A stretch of 38,560 bases of DNA from the NCBI GenBank assembly GCA_964604565.1, contig CAZRZN010000012.1, positions 1-38,560 on the forward strand, in the 5' to 3' direction. This DNA is from CAZRZN01 sp964604565 (lineage in GTDB: Bacteria; Pseudomonadota; Alphaproteobacteria; Rhodobacterales; Rhodobacteraceae). Positions 8,716-17,918 of this stretch are shown here, one piece after another. Position 1 is the stretch's first letter. Each line of letters begins with the position of its first letter. The translations under genes were made by a program, and so were the position numbers. The notes beneath the pieces were generated by a model. The model made no database searches. It was not told the origin of the DNA and saw only the letters and a program-made list of their open reading frames with translations.

Positions 8716-8899
8716 CGACTTGGGGCGAGGTCGATTTTTGGGGTCGTTCTTTGAACCGTGTCGTGCACTATCGCTGGATCGTGCGCGCGGCAGATTTTGG
8801 CCGTGCCGGACTGACGGTCAGCGGACGGTCGGCGCCGGGCCGCCGACCGACGGGCCGGGGCCGAAATCCGCTTCGGATCCCGGCCCCGTTCCGAATGCG

Positions 8900-11878
8900 T
8901 CAGCCAAGCGCCGCGTTGCACCGCGCGCAGGTGCCGGGGTGTTGGTGGGTTCCGACGTCGGGCAGGATCTTCCAGCAGCGTTGGCATTTCTCGCCGTCGG
9001 CCTTTTCAAAGACCACGCTGACACCCTCGACTTCGGGCAGGCGGTAGGCCTCGGCAGGGGCTGGATCGCCGCTAAGCTGGATATCTGACGTGATGCAGAC
9101 ATCCTCGAAGGCCACGGACTTCAGCGCCGTCAGCATCTCGGGCTCCCGCACATGGACCACCGGCGCCGCCTCCAGCGAGGCGCCGATCACCTTGTCGGTC
9201 CGCTGAACCTCCAGCGCGGCGGTTACCGCGCGGCGCGCCCGGCGCACCATGGCCCATTTCGCGGCGAGCGGCTCGTCGAGCCAGTCCATCGGCGTGTCGG
9301 GGATGTCTTGCAGGTGGATCGAAGAATCCGCCCCGGGAAACCGGTCCAGCCAGACGTCTTCCATGGTGAAGACAAGGACCGGCGCCAGCCATGTGGTCAG
9401 CCGGTGGAACAGCAGATCCATGACCGTGCGCGCCGCACGTCGCCGGGTGGTGTCACCGTCGCAATAAAGCGCGTCCTTTCGAATGTCGAAGTAGAAGGCC
9501 GACAGTTCGACGGTGCAGAAGTTGAAGAGCTGCTGGTAGACCCCCTGAAAGTCATAGGCCGCATAACCCTTGCGAACGACGTGATCCAGTTCCGCCAGAC
9601 GGTGCAGGACATAGCGTTCCAGTTCAGGCATCTCGGCGGGCGCCATGCGATCCGCCTCGGTGAAATGCGTGAGCGCGCCCAGCATGTAGCGCAGCGTGTT
9701 GCGCAGACGGCGATAGCTGTCGGCCACGCCCTTGAGGATCTCCGGTCCGATGCGTTGATCGGCGGTGTAATCGGCCTGCGCCACCCAGAGCCGGAGGATA
9801 TCGGCGCCGTATTGCTTGACCACATCCTCCGGGGCGATCGTATTGCCGAGCGATTTGGACATCTTGTTGCCCTTCTCGTCCAGCGTGAAGCCATGGGTCA
9901 GCACGCCGCGATAGGGCGCGCGCCCCATCGTTCCGCAGGCCTGCAACATCGACGAATGGAACCAGCCGCGATGCTGGTCCGTGCCCTCCAGATACAGATC
10001 GGCGATCCCGTCCTCCGCCCCGTCCGGGCGGTCGCGAAGGACAAAGGCATGAGTGGATCCGCTGTCGAACCAGACGTCGAGGATGTCAAAGACCTGATCC
10101 CATTCGTTCGGATCATAGTCGTCGCCGAGGAAACGCGCCTTGGCGCCCGGCTTGTACCATGCATCCGCGCCCTCGGCCTCGAAGGCGTCATTGATGCGGG
10201 CGTTGATCTTTTCGTCCCGCAGCAGGAAATCCGCATCGGTCGGGAGCGCGCCCTTTCTGGTGAAGCATGTGAGCGGCACGCCCCACGCCCTCTGACGTGA
10301 CAGCACCCAGTCGGGCCGCGCCTCGATCATCGAATACAGCCGGTTGCGTCCGGTGCGTGGCGTCCATGTCACCAGTTCGTCGATGGAGGTCAGGGCGCGC
10401 TGCCGGATCGTCTTGCCATAGGTGTCCTGCCCGTCGCCTACCTCGCGGTCGATGGCGGCGAACCATTGCGGCGTGTTGCGGTAGATCACCGGCGCCTTGG
10501 ACCGCCAGGAATGCGGATAGCTGTGGGTCATGCGGCCGCGCGCCAGCAGACCGCCGCATTCCACCAGCTTGTCGATCACGGCGGTATTGGCCTTGCCCTC
10601 CTTGCCCTTGTGATCCAGCACCCTGAGGTCCGCGAAAAGCGGCACATGCGGCAGGAATTCGGACTCCTCGCCGACGTTGTGCGTCATCCGGTCCAGCCAG
10701 CCCCGTTGCAGGAAGGCATCGTAGTCCTCCTGACCGTGGCTGGGTGCGGTATGGACAAAGCCGGTGCCCGCCTCGTCGGTGACATGGTCGCCGTCGATCA
10801 TCGGCACGTCGTAGTCCCAGAAGCCCTCAGCGCCCTCGGCGCCCCGGAAGGGGTGGGCAAGGGTCACTTGCGCAAGTTCAGTGCCGTTCACACTCCGCAT
10901 ACGCCGGTACATGGACGGCTCCAACCGCGCGCGACCTAGGACCTCCTCGGCCAGCGCATCGGCGATCACGTAGCGGTCTCCGATCTTCGCCCAGCATTCG
11001 TCCGGTGTGCCCGTGACTTCGTAGAGCCCGTAAGCGATCTCGGGGTTGTAGGCGACGGCCTTGTTCGAGGGGATCGTCCAAGGCGTGGTTGTCCAGATGA
11101 CCACCTTTGCATACAGCAAACTGTCGTATGGGATTCGACTGTTTTGATCCGAATACGTTGGATCGGAATGTTTAACGTTTGCCGCTTCTGTCGCGATTAC
11201 CCTGAACGGCACCCAGATCGTATGGCTCTTGTGGTCGTGGTATTCCACCTCGGCCTCGGCCAAGGCGGTCTTTTCCACCGGCGACCACATCACCGGTTTG
11301 GAGCCTTGATAGAGCGTGCCGGTCATGAGGAATTTCTGGAATTCCTCCGCGATCACGCGCTCGGCGTGGAAATCCATTGTCAGATAGGGATCGGCCCAGT
11401 TGCCGGTCACGCCCAGGCGTTTGAACTCGTCGCGCTGGATGTCGATCCAGCCTTCTGCGAAACGGCGGCATTCCTGACGAAAGTCGACCACGTCGACCTC
11501 ATCCTTGTTCTGGCCCTTCTCGCGGTATTTCTGCTCGATCTTCCATTCGATCGGCAGGCCATGGCAGTCCCAGCCGGGGACGTAGCGGGCATCGCGGCCC
11601 ATCATCTGCTGGCTGCGGACGATGAAATCCTTCAGCACCTTGTTCAGCGCATGGCCGATATGCAGGTGGCCATTGGCGTAGGGCGGGCCGTCATGCAGGA
11701 TGAATGGCTGCCGCCCGGGCTTTTCGCGCAGGCGGTCATAGATGCCGAGGGTTTCCCAGCGGTCCAGCCAGCCGGGTTCGCGCTTGGGCAGGCCCGCGCG
11801 CATGGGGAATTCGGTCTGCGGAAGATTCAGGGTGGTCTTGTAGTCGGGAAGGGTGGTGTCAGGCGTGTCGGCGCACAT
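8900..11878 (-). CDS. ileS: Isoleucyl-tRNA synthetase
   Basis: This class I aminoacyl-tRNA synthetase charges tRNA-Ile and edits misactivated valine. The 992-aa protein has the HIGH motif in PYANGHLHIGHALNK (67-80), the CP1 editing domain with IWTTTPWTIPSNKA (about 261-274), KMSKSLGN in the second half of the Rossmann core, an anticodon-binding domain, and a C-terminal zinc finger with paired cysteines (CQRCW and CARC). Length is normal for the family. The start at 11878 has AAGGA 8 nt upstream. An unusual segment at residues about 229-257 (bases 11108-11194) is AT-richer than the rest and separates FRVIAT from VVIWTTTPW; see findings. The gene appears monocistronic, ending toward the terminator at 8688-8715. 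Confidence 0.97.
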   Translation of the reverse strand: MCADTPDTTLPDYKTTLNLPQTEFPMRAGLPKREPGWLDRWETLGIYDRLREKPGRQPFILHDGPPYANGHLHIGHALNKVLKDFIVRSQQMMGRDARYVPGWDCHGLPIEWKIEQKYREKGQNKDEVDVVDFRQECRRFAEGWIDIQRDEFKRLGVTGNWADPYLTMDFHAERVIAEEFQKFLMTGTLYQGSKPVMWSPVEKTALAEAEVEYHDHKSHTIWVPFRVIATEAANVKHSDPTYSDQNSRIPYDSLLYAKVVIWTTTPWTIPSNKAVAYNPEIAYGLYEVTGTPDECWAKIGDRYVIADALAEEVLGRARLEPSMYRRMRSVNGTELAQVTLAHPFRGAEGAEGFWDYDVPMIDGDHVTDEAGTGFVHTAPSHGQEDYDAFLQRGWLDRMTHNVGEESEFLPHVPLFADLRVLDHKGKEGKANTAVIDKLVECGGLLARGRMTHSYPHSWRSKAPVIYRNTPQWFAAIDREVGDGQDTYGKTIRQRALTSIDELVTWTPRTGRNRLYSMIEARPDWVLSRQRAWGVPLTCFTRKGALPTDADFLLRDEKINARINDAFEAEGADAWYKPGAKARFLGDDYDPNEWDQVFDILDVWFDSGSTHAFVLRDRPDGAEDGIADLYLEGTDQHRGWFHSSMLQACGTMGRAPYRGVLTHGFTLDEKGNKMSKSLGNTIAPEDVVKQYGADILRLWVAQADYTADQRIGPEILKGVADSYRRLRNTLRYMLGALTHFTEADRMAPAEMPELERYVLHRLAELDHVVRKGYAAYDFQGVYQQLFNFCTVELSAFYFDIRKDALYCDGDTTRRRAARTVMDLLFHRLTTWLAPVLVFTMEDVWLDRFPGADSSIHLQDIPDTPMDWLDEPLAAKWAMVRRARRAVTAALEVQRTDKVIGASLEAAPVVHVREPEMLTALKSVAFEDVCITSDIQLSGDPAPAEAYRLPEVEGVSVVFEKADGEKCQRCWKILPDVGTHQHPGTCARCNAALG

Positions 11879-11964
11879 CTCGGGCGTCCTTTGAAACGGT
11901 CAATTCGGTCAGGAAGAAGGGGCGGCGCGAAGTCTCAAACGCCTTGTCCCGGCGGCTCGTATCG

Positions 11965-12012
11965 TCAGAGCGCCGGGCATTTAATTCGCAGAATGATCAC
12001 GAAGCGGGTCAT
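11965..12012 (-). other. Possible 15-codon Ile/Leu-containing leader ORF upstream of ileS
   Basis: ATG at 12012 opens a short frame reading MTRFVIILRIKCPAL and stopping 86 nt before the ileS ATG. It contains three Ile codons (two adjacent) and two Leu codons, with AAGG 8 nt upstream. Ile-rich leader peptides are known in attenuation of branched-chain amino-acid genes, but I see no clear terminator/antiterminator pair between this ORF and ileS. It may be chance. Confidence 0.22.
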
Positions 12013-12021
12013 CTTGGGCGC

Positions 12022-12050
12022 CTTATAAGCCGGGAGTTGGCGGGCGTCCA
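12022..12050 (-). promoter_or_regulatory. Candidate ileS promoter
   Basis: On the minus strand TGGACG (12050-12045) and TATAAG (12027-12022) are spaced by 17 nt, a reasonable sigma-70-like pair. Transcription would start near 12015, leaving an ileS leader of about 135 nt. Inspection only. Confidence 0.33.
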
Positions 12051-12145
12051 GAGGATGCCGCCGGCAAGGCGACGCGATATGCCGAAACAGAGAGACCGCA
12101 TGCCGGTGACCGCAAGCCGGGATACGGGGTGAGGGCGGGCCGTCA

Positions 12146-12204
12146 GGGGGCGCTGCCCCCTCGGCCTCCGGCCTCACCCCCGGGATATTTCCGGCCCGAA
12201 GAAG
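12146..12204 (+). repeat. Double-hairpin GC-rich intergenic repeat, copy 2
   Basis: Hairpin one: GGGGGC-GCT-GCCCCC (12146-12160). Hairpin two: GGCC-TCC-GGCC (12163-12173). These are followed by CCCCCGGGATATTT (12177-12190) and CGAAGAAGG (12196-12204). It matches the copy at 2504-2562 in order of parts and orientation, although the stem sequences differ. Confidence 0.6.
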
Positions 12205-12670
12205 GGCGATGCCGGTCCACATGAATTCGCCTTTCGCCGCGTGCGGTTCCTGGCGGTCGCGCCATCAGCTTATGGGCGTTGCGGGGGGCCGTTGACCGGA
12301 TCGGGGGGGGGGCGCTGACGGATGGTCGAAGGCGGGCGCCCCACGGGCCGGGTCAGCGTCGGCCAGAGCCTTGAAGCGCAGGTAATGCAGCACGGAAAGT
12401 CCTGCCGTCCCCTTGTTACGTGAGATGGAGATCAAGCAGGGAGTCGGTAGGTTGTGTGATGGGGGTGCGTGCCGGATCCGGGGCAACCTCATGTCCCGCG
12501 AAGATCGACCGGTAAGCGGGAACCGAAAGCCTTGCGCCGCTTGTTGGGGTTACGATCCGCAAGCCGTCCGGCCATGCGAAGCGCGATCCTTACGCTTTGC
12601 CGATTGCGGCAAGGCGCGTTTGTGCCCAGTCTGTGCTGATGCCTTGACGCAAACTGTGGGAAAAGATGCG

Positions 12671-13849
12671 ATGCGGCTGGATATTGCGATCGCGGGGGCC
12701 GGGATGGGCGGTCTTGGCCTTGCGGCGGCCTTGGGCGGCAGTGGTCACAGGGTCGTGGTCTTCGACCAGTTCGACCGACCCGTGCCATTGGGATCCGGTC
12801 TGGTTGTGCAGCCGGTCGGGCTTGAGGTGCTCCGGCGTCTTGGCCTTGACGAAACGGCGTTGGGATGGGGCACCCCGATCCACCGGATGCTGGGCCGGGA
12901 GGCTGACAGGGGCCGGACCGTTCTTGATGTCTCCTATGACGGCCCGGGGCAGGGGCGCTTTGGCCTTGCCATCCACCGCGCGGCCTTGTTCCAGACGCTG
13001 TATGACGCGGCGCGCGCCGCCGGGGCGGAGATCCGGCCCGGGCACCGTGTCACGGGGCGCGATGGGCGGAGCCTCTTGTTCGAAAGCGGGCGCGAGGGGC
13101 CGTTCGATTTGATCGTGGATGCGTCCGGTGCGCATTCGCCGCTGTCGCCCATGCGGGCGCGGCCGCTGGGCTATGGCGCCTTGTGGGGCACGGTGCGCTG
13201 GCCCGATGAGACGGATCTGCGCCGTGATCAGTTGCGCCAGACCTACCGCCGGGCGGATCGGATGTTGGGCGTTTTGCCGGTCGGCCGATTGCCGGGGCAA
13301 GAGGGATTTCACGCGTCCGTCTTCTGGTCCTTGCCCGCCGGCGGTCATGCAGACTGGCTGGACAGCGGGGTTGAGGCTTGGCGCGCCGAGGCTCTGGCGC
13401 TTTGGCCGGCCTTTGCCCCCTTTGCGCGCCAGATCACCGACCCCGCGCAGATGACAATGGCCCGCTATGCCCATGGCACGCTGCGAAAACCCTTTGCGGA
13501 GGGCATTGTTTATCTGGGCGATGCCGCACACCGGGCCAGCCCGCAGCTTGGGCAGGGGGCGAACATGGCGCTGCTGGATGCATGGGCCCTGTCGAGGGCC
13601 ATTGCGCAGGCGCGGGGCGATGTGGCGCTTGCGGCGGCATGGTATGCGCAGGCGCGCCGCTGGCATGTGCGGGCTTATCAGGCGATGAGCAGGCTTTTCA
13701 CGCCACAATATCAATCGGACAGCCGCGCGCTGCCTGTCCTGCGCGATCGGGTGCTTTATCCGCTGTCGACCGTGCCGCCCTTGCCGCGGGTTCTGGGCAG
13801 GCTGGTCTGCGGCGATCTGTTGCCGCCTCTGGGCTCCCTTCGGATGTGA
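12671..13849 (+). CDS. FAD-dependent aromatic-type monooxygenase (PHBH family)
   Basis: This 392-aa class A flavoprotein monooxygenase would use NAD(P)H and O2 to hydroxylate a small organic, often aromatic, substrate. The N-terminal dinucleotide fold reads IAGAGMGGLGLAAALGGSG ending in VVFD. The middle DG-type segment is LIVDASGAHS, and the second FAD motif is GIVYLGDAAHRASPQLGQGAN near residue 280. The domain order is that of salicylate- or 6-hydroxynicotinate-type hydroxylases, but the substrate cannot be told. The start at 12671 places the Rossmann strand at residue 4 and has GGGAAAAG upstream; longer in-frame starts add unrelated Cys/Arg-rich sequence. It is monocistronic and converges on the DUF2339 gene with a 35-bp gap. 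Confidence 0.83.
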   Translation: MRLDIAIAGAGMGGLGLAAALGGSGHRVVVFDQFDRPVPLGSGLVVQPVGLEVLRRLGLDETALGWGTPIHRMLGREADRGRTVLDVSYDGPGQGRFGLAIHRAALFQTLYDAARAAGAEIRPGHRVTGRDGRSLLFESGREGPFDLIVDASGAHSPLSPMRARPLGYGALWGTVRWPDETDLRRDQLRQTYRRADRMLGVLPVGRLPGQEGFHASVFWSLPAGGHADWLDSGVEAWRAEALALWPAFAPFARQITDPAQMTMARYAHGTLRKPFAEGIVYLGDAAHRASPQLGQGANMALLDAWALSRAIAQARGDVALAAAWYAQARRWHVRAYQAMSRLFTPQYQSDSRALPVLRDRVLYPLSTVPPLPRVLGRLVCGDLLPPLGSLRM

Positions 13850-13884
13850 GGTTGGGGGTCACGGTCATGTCGCGCCCGGTGGGG

Positions 13885-16620
13885 TCAATCCGCGGGTTTC
13901 GTCCCCGTGCCGTGTGCTGCGCGGGTCTGAACCCAGCGGTTCAACCACGCCAACCCAGCCAGCGAGATCCCCAGCAACAGGAAGGAAAACACCCGGACAA
14001 GTCCCGCCAGCCCTGAAATGTCGATCAGGAACACCTTGGCGACCGCCAGCCCGATGACAAGGACACCGGCCTGCCGCAGGCTGTCCGAGCGGCGCGCCAG
14101 CGCCTGATAGAACAGGCCCGCCCCCGCCAGCAGCAGCGCGACGGTGTAGCTGTAGAGTTCAGGTTCTCCGATGCCCGCGTCGATCTGCATCGCATTGCCG
14201 CCCTGCCAGGCATGACGGATGGTCAGGCCAAGCCAGAAGATCCCCAGACCCGCAGCCAGCCCGCCCGGTGCCAGCCGTATGCCACGGGCCAGATGCCGAA
14301 GGCGCGCCGCGCCAAGGGCCAGCAGGATGGCGGGCAGCAGATAGGCCGGGATCAAGGTGTTCAGCAGGATCGGGCCGTGGACCGTCTGGCCATCCAGCAG
14401 CGGGTTGCCAAGGCTCAGCGCGGCCGCCAGAAGACCCAGCGCCAAGCTGCCGAAGACCCCGGCCAGGCCGACGCGCAACCAGCGCAATGCGCCACCCAAC
14501 TTCAGACGTTCCAACTGCGCCAGCGCAGCCCCGGTCCAGATCGTCGCGTGAAGACCCAGAACCCAATGGGCATCCTCTTCCGCGTGCCCGACCCACGCCT
14601 CTATCGCGTGATACAGGCTGAGGCTGATGACCATGCCGGCCACCGACCATGCCGCGCTCTCCAGAAAGACGCGCGCCCGAGGACGGGGGCGCGTGCGCCC
14701 CAGCCGGAGCGCCGCCAGCAGCACCACCAGCGTGCCGCCATAAGCTGCCAGCATCTCTGCCACCGGGACATCGACCGCCCATTCCAGACCGGGGTCGATC
14801 ACCAGCCGGTAGCCCAAGGCGATAATGCCCGCCGCAATGAAGCCGGTCATCGCGGGCAGATCGAACCGCCGATCCAGCGCGGCGGCGGACAACACGACAG
14901 AGGCCAGCGCAAGTGTCAGCGCCGCGTCGGTCAGCAGCACCGTCAAGGCAAACGCCAGGCAGGCCAGCGCCGACACGGTCGCCAGGGCGCTGCGCAGCCG
15001 GTCCTCACCATCGACGCGGGCAAAACGCGCGGCCTTGGCCACCATCAAGGCCGCCAGCGCAAGCGCATGCAACGCCCAGGGCCAGTCGCCGATCCGGTCC
15101 GCCGCATTCCAGCTGAACTCCAGCGACAGGCCGACAAGCGGGGCAAACAGGACCCCGGCCCCGGCCCAGACCACCGGAAACCGTCCCGGTCGCAGGCTGC
15201 GCCAAGCGCAGGCAAGACCCGCCAGAACCCCCGCCAGCAGCACCAGAGTAATGTCCAGCGGCATGCGTTGTTCGGTCAGCCCCTCCTGCGCCGCCAGTTG
15301 TTCGGTCAGGGCGCGCGTGCCCTGCGCGTTCAGTTCCGGCAGGGCGACAAGCGCAAGCAGGGTGATCAGCGGCAGCGCCGCATGATCCTGCAAGGCGGGC
15401 GCCCTGCGCGACCATAGGATCAGGAGCGTCGCAAGACCGACCGCCAGGCTCAGCGAAAGGGCCCAGGTCAGCGGCGTGGTTTGCGCGGAAAGCCCGAGGC
15501 CGAAACAGGCCGCAAGCATTGTCGCCATGGCCAGAACCACGGGAAAGATCGGTTGTCCGATGTCACCGCTGGCCAGCACCGTCTCGCTCACGCAGGGGCC
15601 ATCGTGATCGGGTGTCAATCCGCGGGCAGGGATCAGGACGACGAGTGCGACCAGCACTGCCGCGTAGACCGCAAATCCGGCGGCAAGCGATTCATTCGCG
15701 TTGTCGGACAGTGTCAGGATCAGCCCCGCCCCCCCGCCGAGAACGACCGCCAGCACGCTGACCCAGGCCCAGCGGCGTAGGGTGTCGATCCCCAGTCCCA
15801 ACGCGGCCAGCAATACGAAATACACCAGCAGCCATTCCGGATGGTCGCTTTGGCCACCGACGAGAAAAGGCGCGCCCATTCCGCCGATCAGGCCCACGGC
15901 GGCCAGCAACGGCCCGTGCCGCCATCCCAGCCATAGCCCGAAGAGTGCGATGCCGAACAGCCCGCCCAATGCCGGGCCGGGGGCGATGAGATCGTAGAGC
16001 AGCCTTGCTGCAAGCACGCCACCCATCAGTGACACAAGGCCCGCACCCGACAGGACAGAGGGCAGATAGGCGGTGGCGCTGGATCGGTCATCGCCGAACC
16101 GGCGGCGGATCACCTCCCCGGCAGTGATCAGCGCCGCGCCGAACAACAGCGCCGCCACGACCCGGGCGGTGGGCGTCAACAGCCCGGTCTCTACCCCGTA
16201 TTGCACCAGAAATACCCCCGCCAGTGCAAGCGACACGGTCGCGGCCGCGTAGAACCAGTTCTCCTGCAACCATGCGATCAATCGCGAGAGACGGGAGGGG
16301 GTGCCGTCCCGTGCGGCGGATGTCGCCTGCGCGACGCGGGCGGGTTTGGGTGTCGGGGCAGGGTGGGCGGGCGCGCTGTCCTGCGTGGCGCGAACCTGAT
16401 CCGATGCGGTCTGCGGCTTCTGCGAGGCGGGTGTGGCGACCCGGTCCGCCGGATCTTCCGATGTGGTCAGGGGGCCTGCGGTGCCTTGCAACCCCTTCAG
16501 CGTCGACCGAAGCTCTTGCACGTCGCGACGCAGACGCAGATGGGACACGACCAGCACGATGACCGAGACCGGGATGGCGAGGAGTGCCAGACCCAACAGG
16601 ACGAAGAGAGACTCGATCAA
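13885..16620 (-). CDS. DUF2339-family polytopic membrane protein
   Basis: This very large integral membrane protein (911 aa) has one N-terminal TM segment (about 3-28), a short charged helix (LRLRRDVQELRSTL), a Pro/Ala/Thr-rich linker (about 50-105) and then roughly two dozen hydrophobic segments to the C-terminus, separated by short loops. This architecture is that of DUF2339. The molecular role of the family is not established; envelope or transport functions are guesses. The start is set at TTG 16620 because AAGGA lies 8 nt before it; the frame extends six codons further to another TTG at 16638. No neighbour shares its strand closely: the upstream gap to the TIGR01620 gene is 284 bp and the 3' end faces the FAD monooxygenase. 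Confidence 0.8.
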   Translation of the reverse strand: MIESLFVLLGLALLAIPVSVIVLVVSHLRLRRDVQELRSTLKGLQGTAGPLTTSEDPADRVATPASQKPQTASDQVRATQDSAPAHPAPTPKPARVAQATSAARDGTPSRLSRLIAWLQENWFYAAATVSLALAGVFLVQYGVETGLLTPTARVVAALLFGAALITAGEVIRRRFGDDRSSATAYLPSVLSGAGLVSLMGGVLAARLLYDLIAPGPALGGLFGIALFGLWLGWRHGPLLAAVGLIGGMGAPFLVGGQSDHPEWLLVYFVLLAALGLGIDTLRRWAWVSVLAVVLGGGAGLILTLSDNANESLAAGFAVYAAVLVALVVLIPARGLTPDHDGPCVSETVLASGDIGQPIFPVVLAMATMLAACFGLGLSAQTTPLTWALSLSLAVGLATLLILWSRRAPALQDHAALPLITLLALVALPELNAQGTRALTEQLAAQEGLTEQRMPLDITLVLLAGVLAGLACAWRSLRPGRFPVVWAGAGVLFAPLVGLSLEFSWNAADRIGDWPWALHALALAALMVAKAARFARVDGEDRLRSALATVSALACLAFALTVLLTDAALTLALASVVLSAAALDRRFDLPAMTGFIAAGIIALGYRLVIDPGLEWAVDVPVAEMLAAYGGTLVVLLAALRLGRTRPRPRARVFLESAAWSVAGMVISLSLYHAIEAWVGHAEEDAHWVLGLHATIWTGAALAQLERLKLGGALRWLRVGLAGVFGSLALGLLAAALSLGNPLLDGQTVHGPILLNTLIPAYLLPAILLALGAARLRHLARGIRLAPGGLAAGLGIFWLGLTIRHAWQGGNAMQIDAGIGEPELYSYTVALLLAGAGLFYQALARRSDSLRQAGVLVIGLAVAKVFLIDISGLAGLVRVFSFLLLGISLAGLAWLNRWVQTRAAHGTGTKPAD

Positions 16621-16904
16621 CGGCGCGATCCTTGGCAATTTCGCCGCAGTCTAGCCCTGCTCGACGCGGAAACACAGGTCCGGGTTTCCGGACCCGGGGC
16701 GCGCGATCGCGCTGCAAGAGTGCGCTTCCTGTCCGCCATGCCCTGCCAGTGGTTTTTGCGTTCGGGCGCCTGCCTCGGGGCAGCATCCGGCTGGCCCTGA
16801 GCCGCAAGATCTGAGGAATCCCTGACACGGCCCGATAAGCCGCGCCAATTCATGAGGCGCCAAGGACGCGCGACCGCCGGCGTCATGGAAAACCGCGCCA
16901 GAGG

Positions 16905-17918
16905 TTATGTCTTTTCCGTCATCACCAGCCCGCTCAGGCTGCGGCGGATGATCGCCCGGACAGACGGGCGGCGGCCTTCACCAAAGGGCAGCGGGCGGCA
17001 GACCTCCATCGCGGCGACGCCGACGCGGGCGGTCAGCGCGCCATTGACCATCCCTTCGCCAAAGCGGCGCGACAGCTTTGCCAGCAGCCCGCCGCCAAGG
17101 ATCGGCTCCAGCATGTCATCGCCCACGGCGACGGCCCCGGTTGCGACCAGATGGGACATCACGGCCCGTGTCAGGCGCCAGCTTCCCAATGTCCCCGACC
17201 GGCCGCCGTAGATCTCGGCGATCCGCCGGATCATCCGCAGGTTGGAGGTCAGCGCCGCCACCACATCGGCCAGCGCAAGCGGCACCAGCGCCGTGACCGT
17301 GGCGACCTGCCGGGCCGCGGCCTCTACCTCGCGCCGGGCGGCGGCGTCCAGCGGGGCCAGCAATTCGATCTCGGCATGGGAAAGCAGGCCGCTCACGTCG
17401 AAGATCTCCGTCTTGCGCTCCTGCATCCGCTCGCGGCCCCAGCGCGTGTCCTCCCGCCCCTTGTAGAGCGCCACCAGATCGTCGGTAAGCTTGCGCGCGC
17501 GGGTCAGGTCCTCTTCGGCCAGCGCGGTTTCTGCATCGTGATGCAGCGCGTCGATCCGGGACAGCCGGCTGAAGGCTGCCACCTCCTTGATGGCAATCAT
17601 CGCACAGACCAGCGCAAAAAGGGCAAAAAGCGCCGTGACCGCCCAGCCAAGAATCGGCGTCCGGGCAATCAGATCCGTCGCGAACTGCCATGCCGCGATG
17701 GAAACCAGCGTGCCGATGAGCGCCGCCAGAAGACGCCAGAACCAGCGCGCCAGCAAAGAGGGCGGACGCCCGGCCAAGGCCGCGACCGTTGTCATTGCGG
17801 CGCCCTGTGGCGGGTGCAGATGCGGCTCCGGGACGGGCGGTGCGGTGGACGGGCTGGGCGCCTCCGCGCCATCGTCGTCGATCTCGATCAGGACGGGCCC
17901 CTTGGGCGGTTTGCTCAT
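16905..17918 (-). CDS. TIGR01620/YcjF-type membrane protein (DUF697)
   Basis: This 337-aa inner-membrane protein has an acidic Pro-rich cytoplasmic N-terminus, two TM helices (about 58-80 and 90-110), then a long helical region rich in Glu and Arg and a C-terminal DUF697-like part with SHLVATGAVAVGDDML and FGEGMVNGALTARVGVAAME. YcjF-like proteins are typically encoded with YcjX GTPase-like proteins; the pair is linked to envelope stress in enterobacteria, but the biochemical role is unclear. The start at 17918 (MSKPPKGPVLIEIDDDG) overlaps the stop of the GNAT gene in an ATGA arrangement, so it is translationally coupled as third gene of the ycjX-GNAT-ycjF operon. Confidence 0.83.
   Translation of the reverse strand: MSKPPKGPVLIEIDDDGAEAPSPSTAPPVPEPHLHPPQGAAMTTVAALAGRPPSLLARWFWRLLAALIGTLVSIAAWQFATDLIARTPILGWAVTALFALFALVCAMIAIKEVAAFSRLSRIDALHHDAETALAEEDLTRARKLTDDLVALYKGREDTRWGRERMQERKTEIFDVSGLLSHAEIELLAPLDAAARREVEAAARQVATVTALVPLALADVVAALTSNLRMIRRIAEIYGGRSGTLGSWRLTRAVMSHLVATGAVAVGDDMLEPILGGGLLAKLSRRFGEGMVNGALTARVGVAAMEVCRPLPFGEGRRPSVRAIIRRSLSGLVMTEKT

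Larger units (their letters stand above)
11879..12670. other. 792-bp region without a confident protein gene
   Basis: The region lies between the divergent ileS and FAD-monooxygenase starts. It holds a possible ileS promoter (12022-12050), a possible 15-codon leader ORF (11965-12012), the second double-hairpin repeat (12146-12204) and a run of ten G at 12303-12312. ORFs here are short, on conflicting strands and lack family resemblance. The open frame before the monooxygenase (12413-12670) is rich in Cys and Arg, does not resemble the family N-terminus, and is treated as untranslated. Confidence 0.45.

Noticed and set aside
12413..12670. 86-codon in-frame extension of the FAD monooxygenase with several Cys
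   Set aside because: The Rossmann fold begins at the chosen Met; the Cys residues are not in a convincing finger pattern and no good ribosome binding site precedes it.
14212..15417. 401-aa plus-strand ORF
   Set aside because: Antisense shadow of the DUF2339 gene, dominated by Gln/Arg/Pro from high-GC codon structure.
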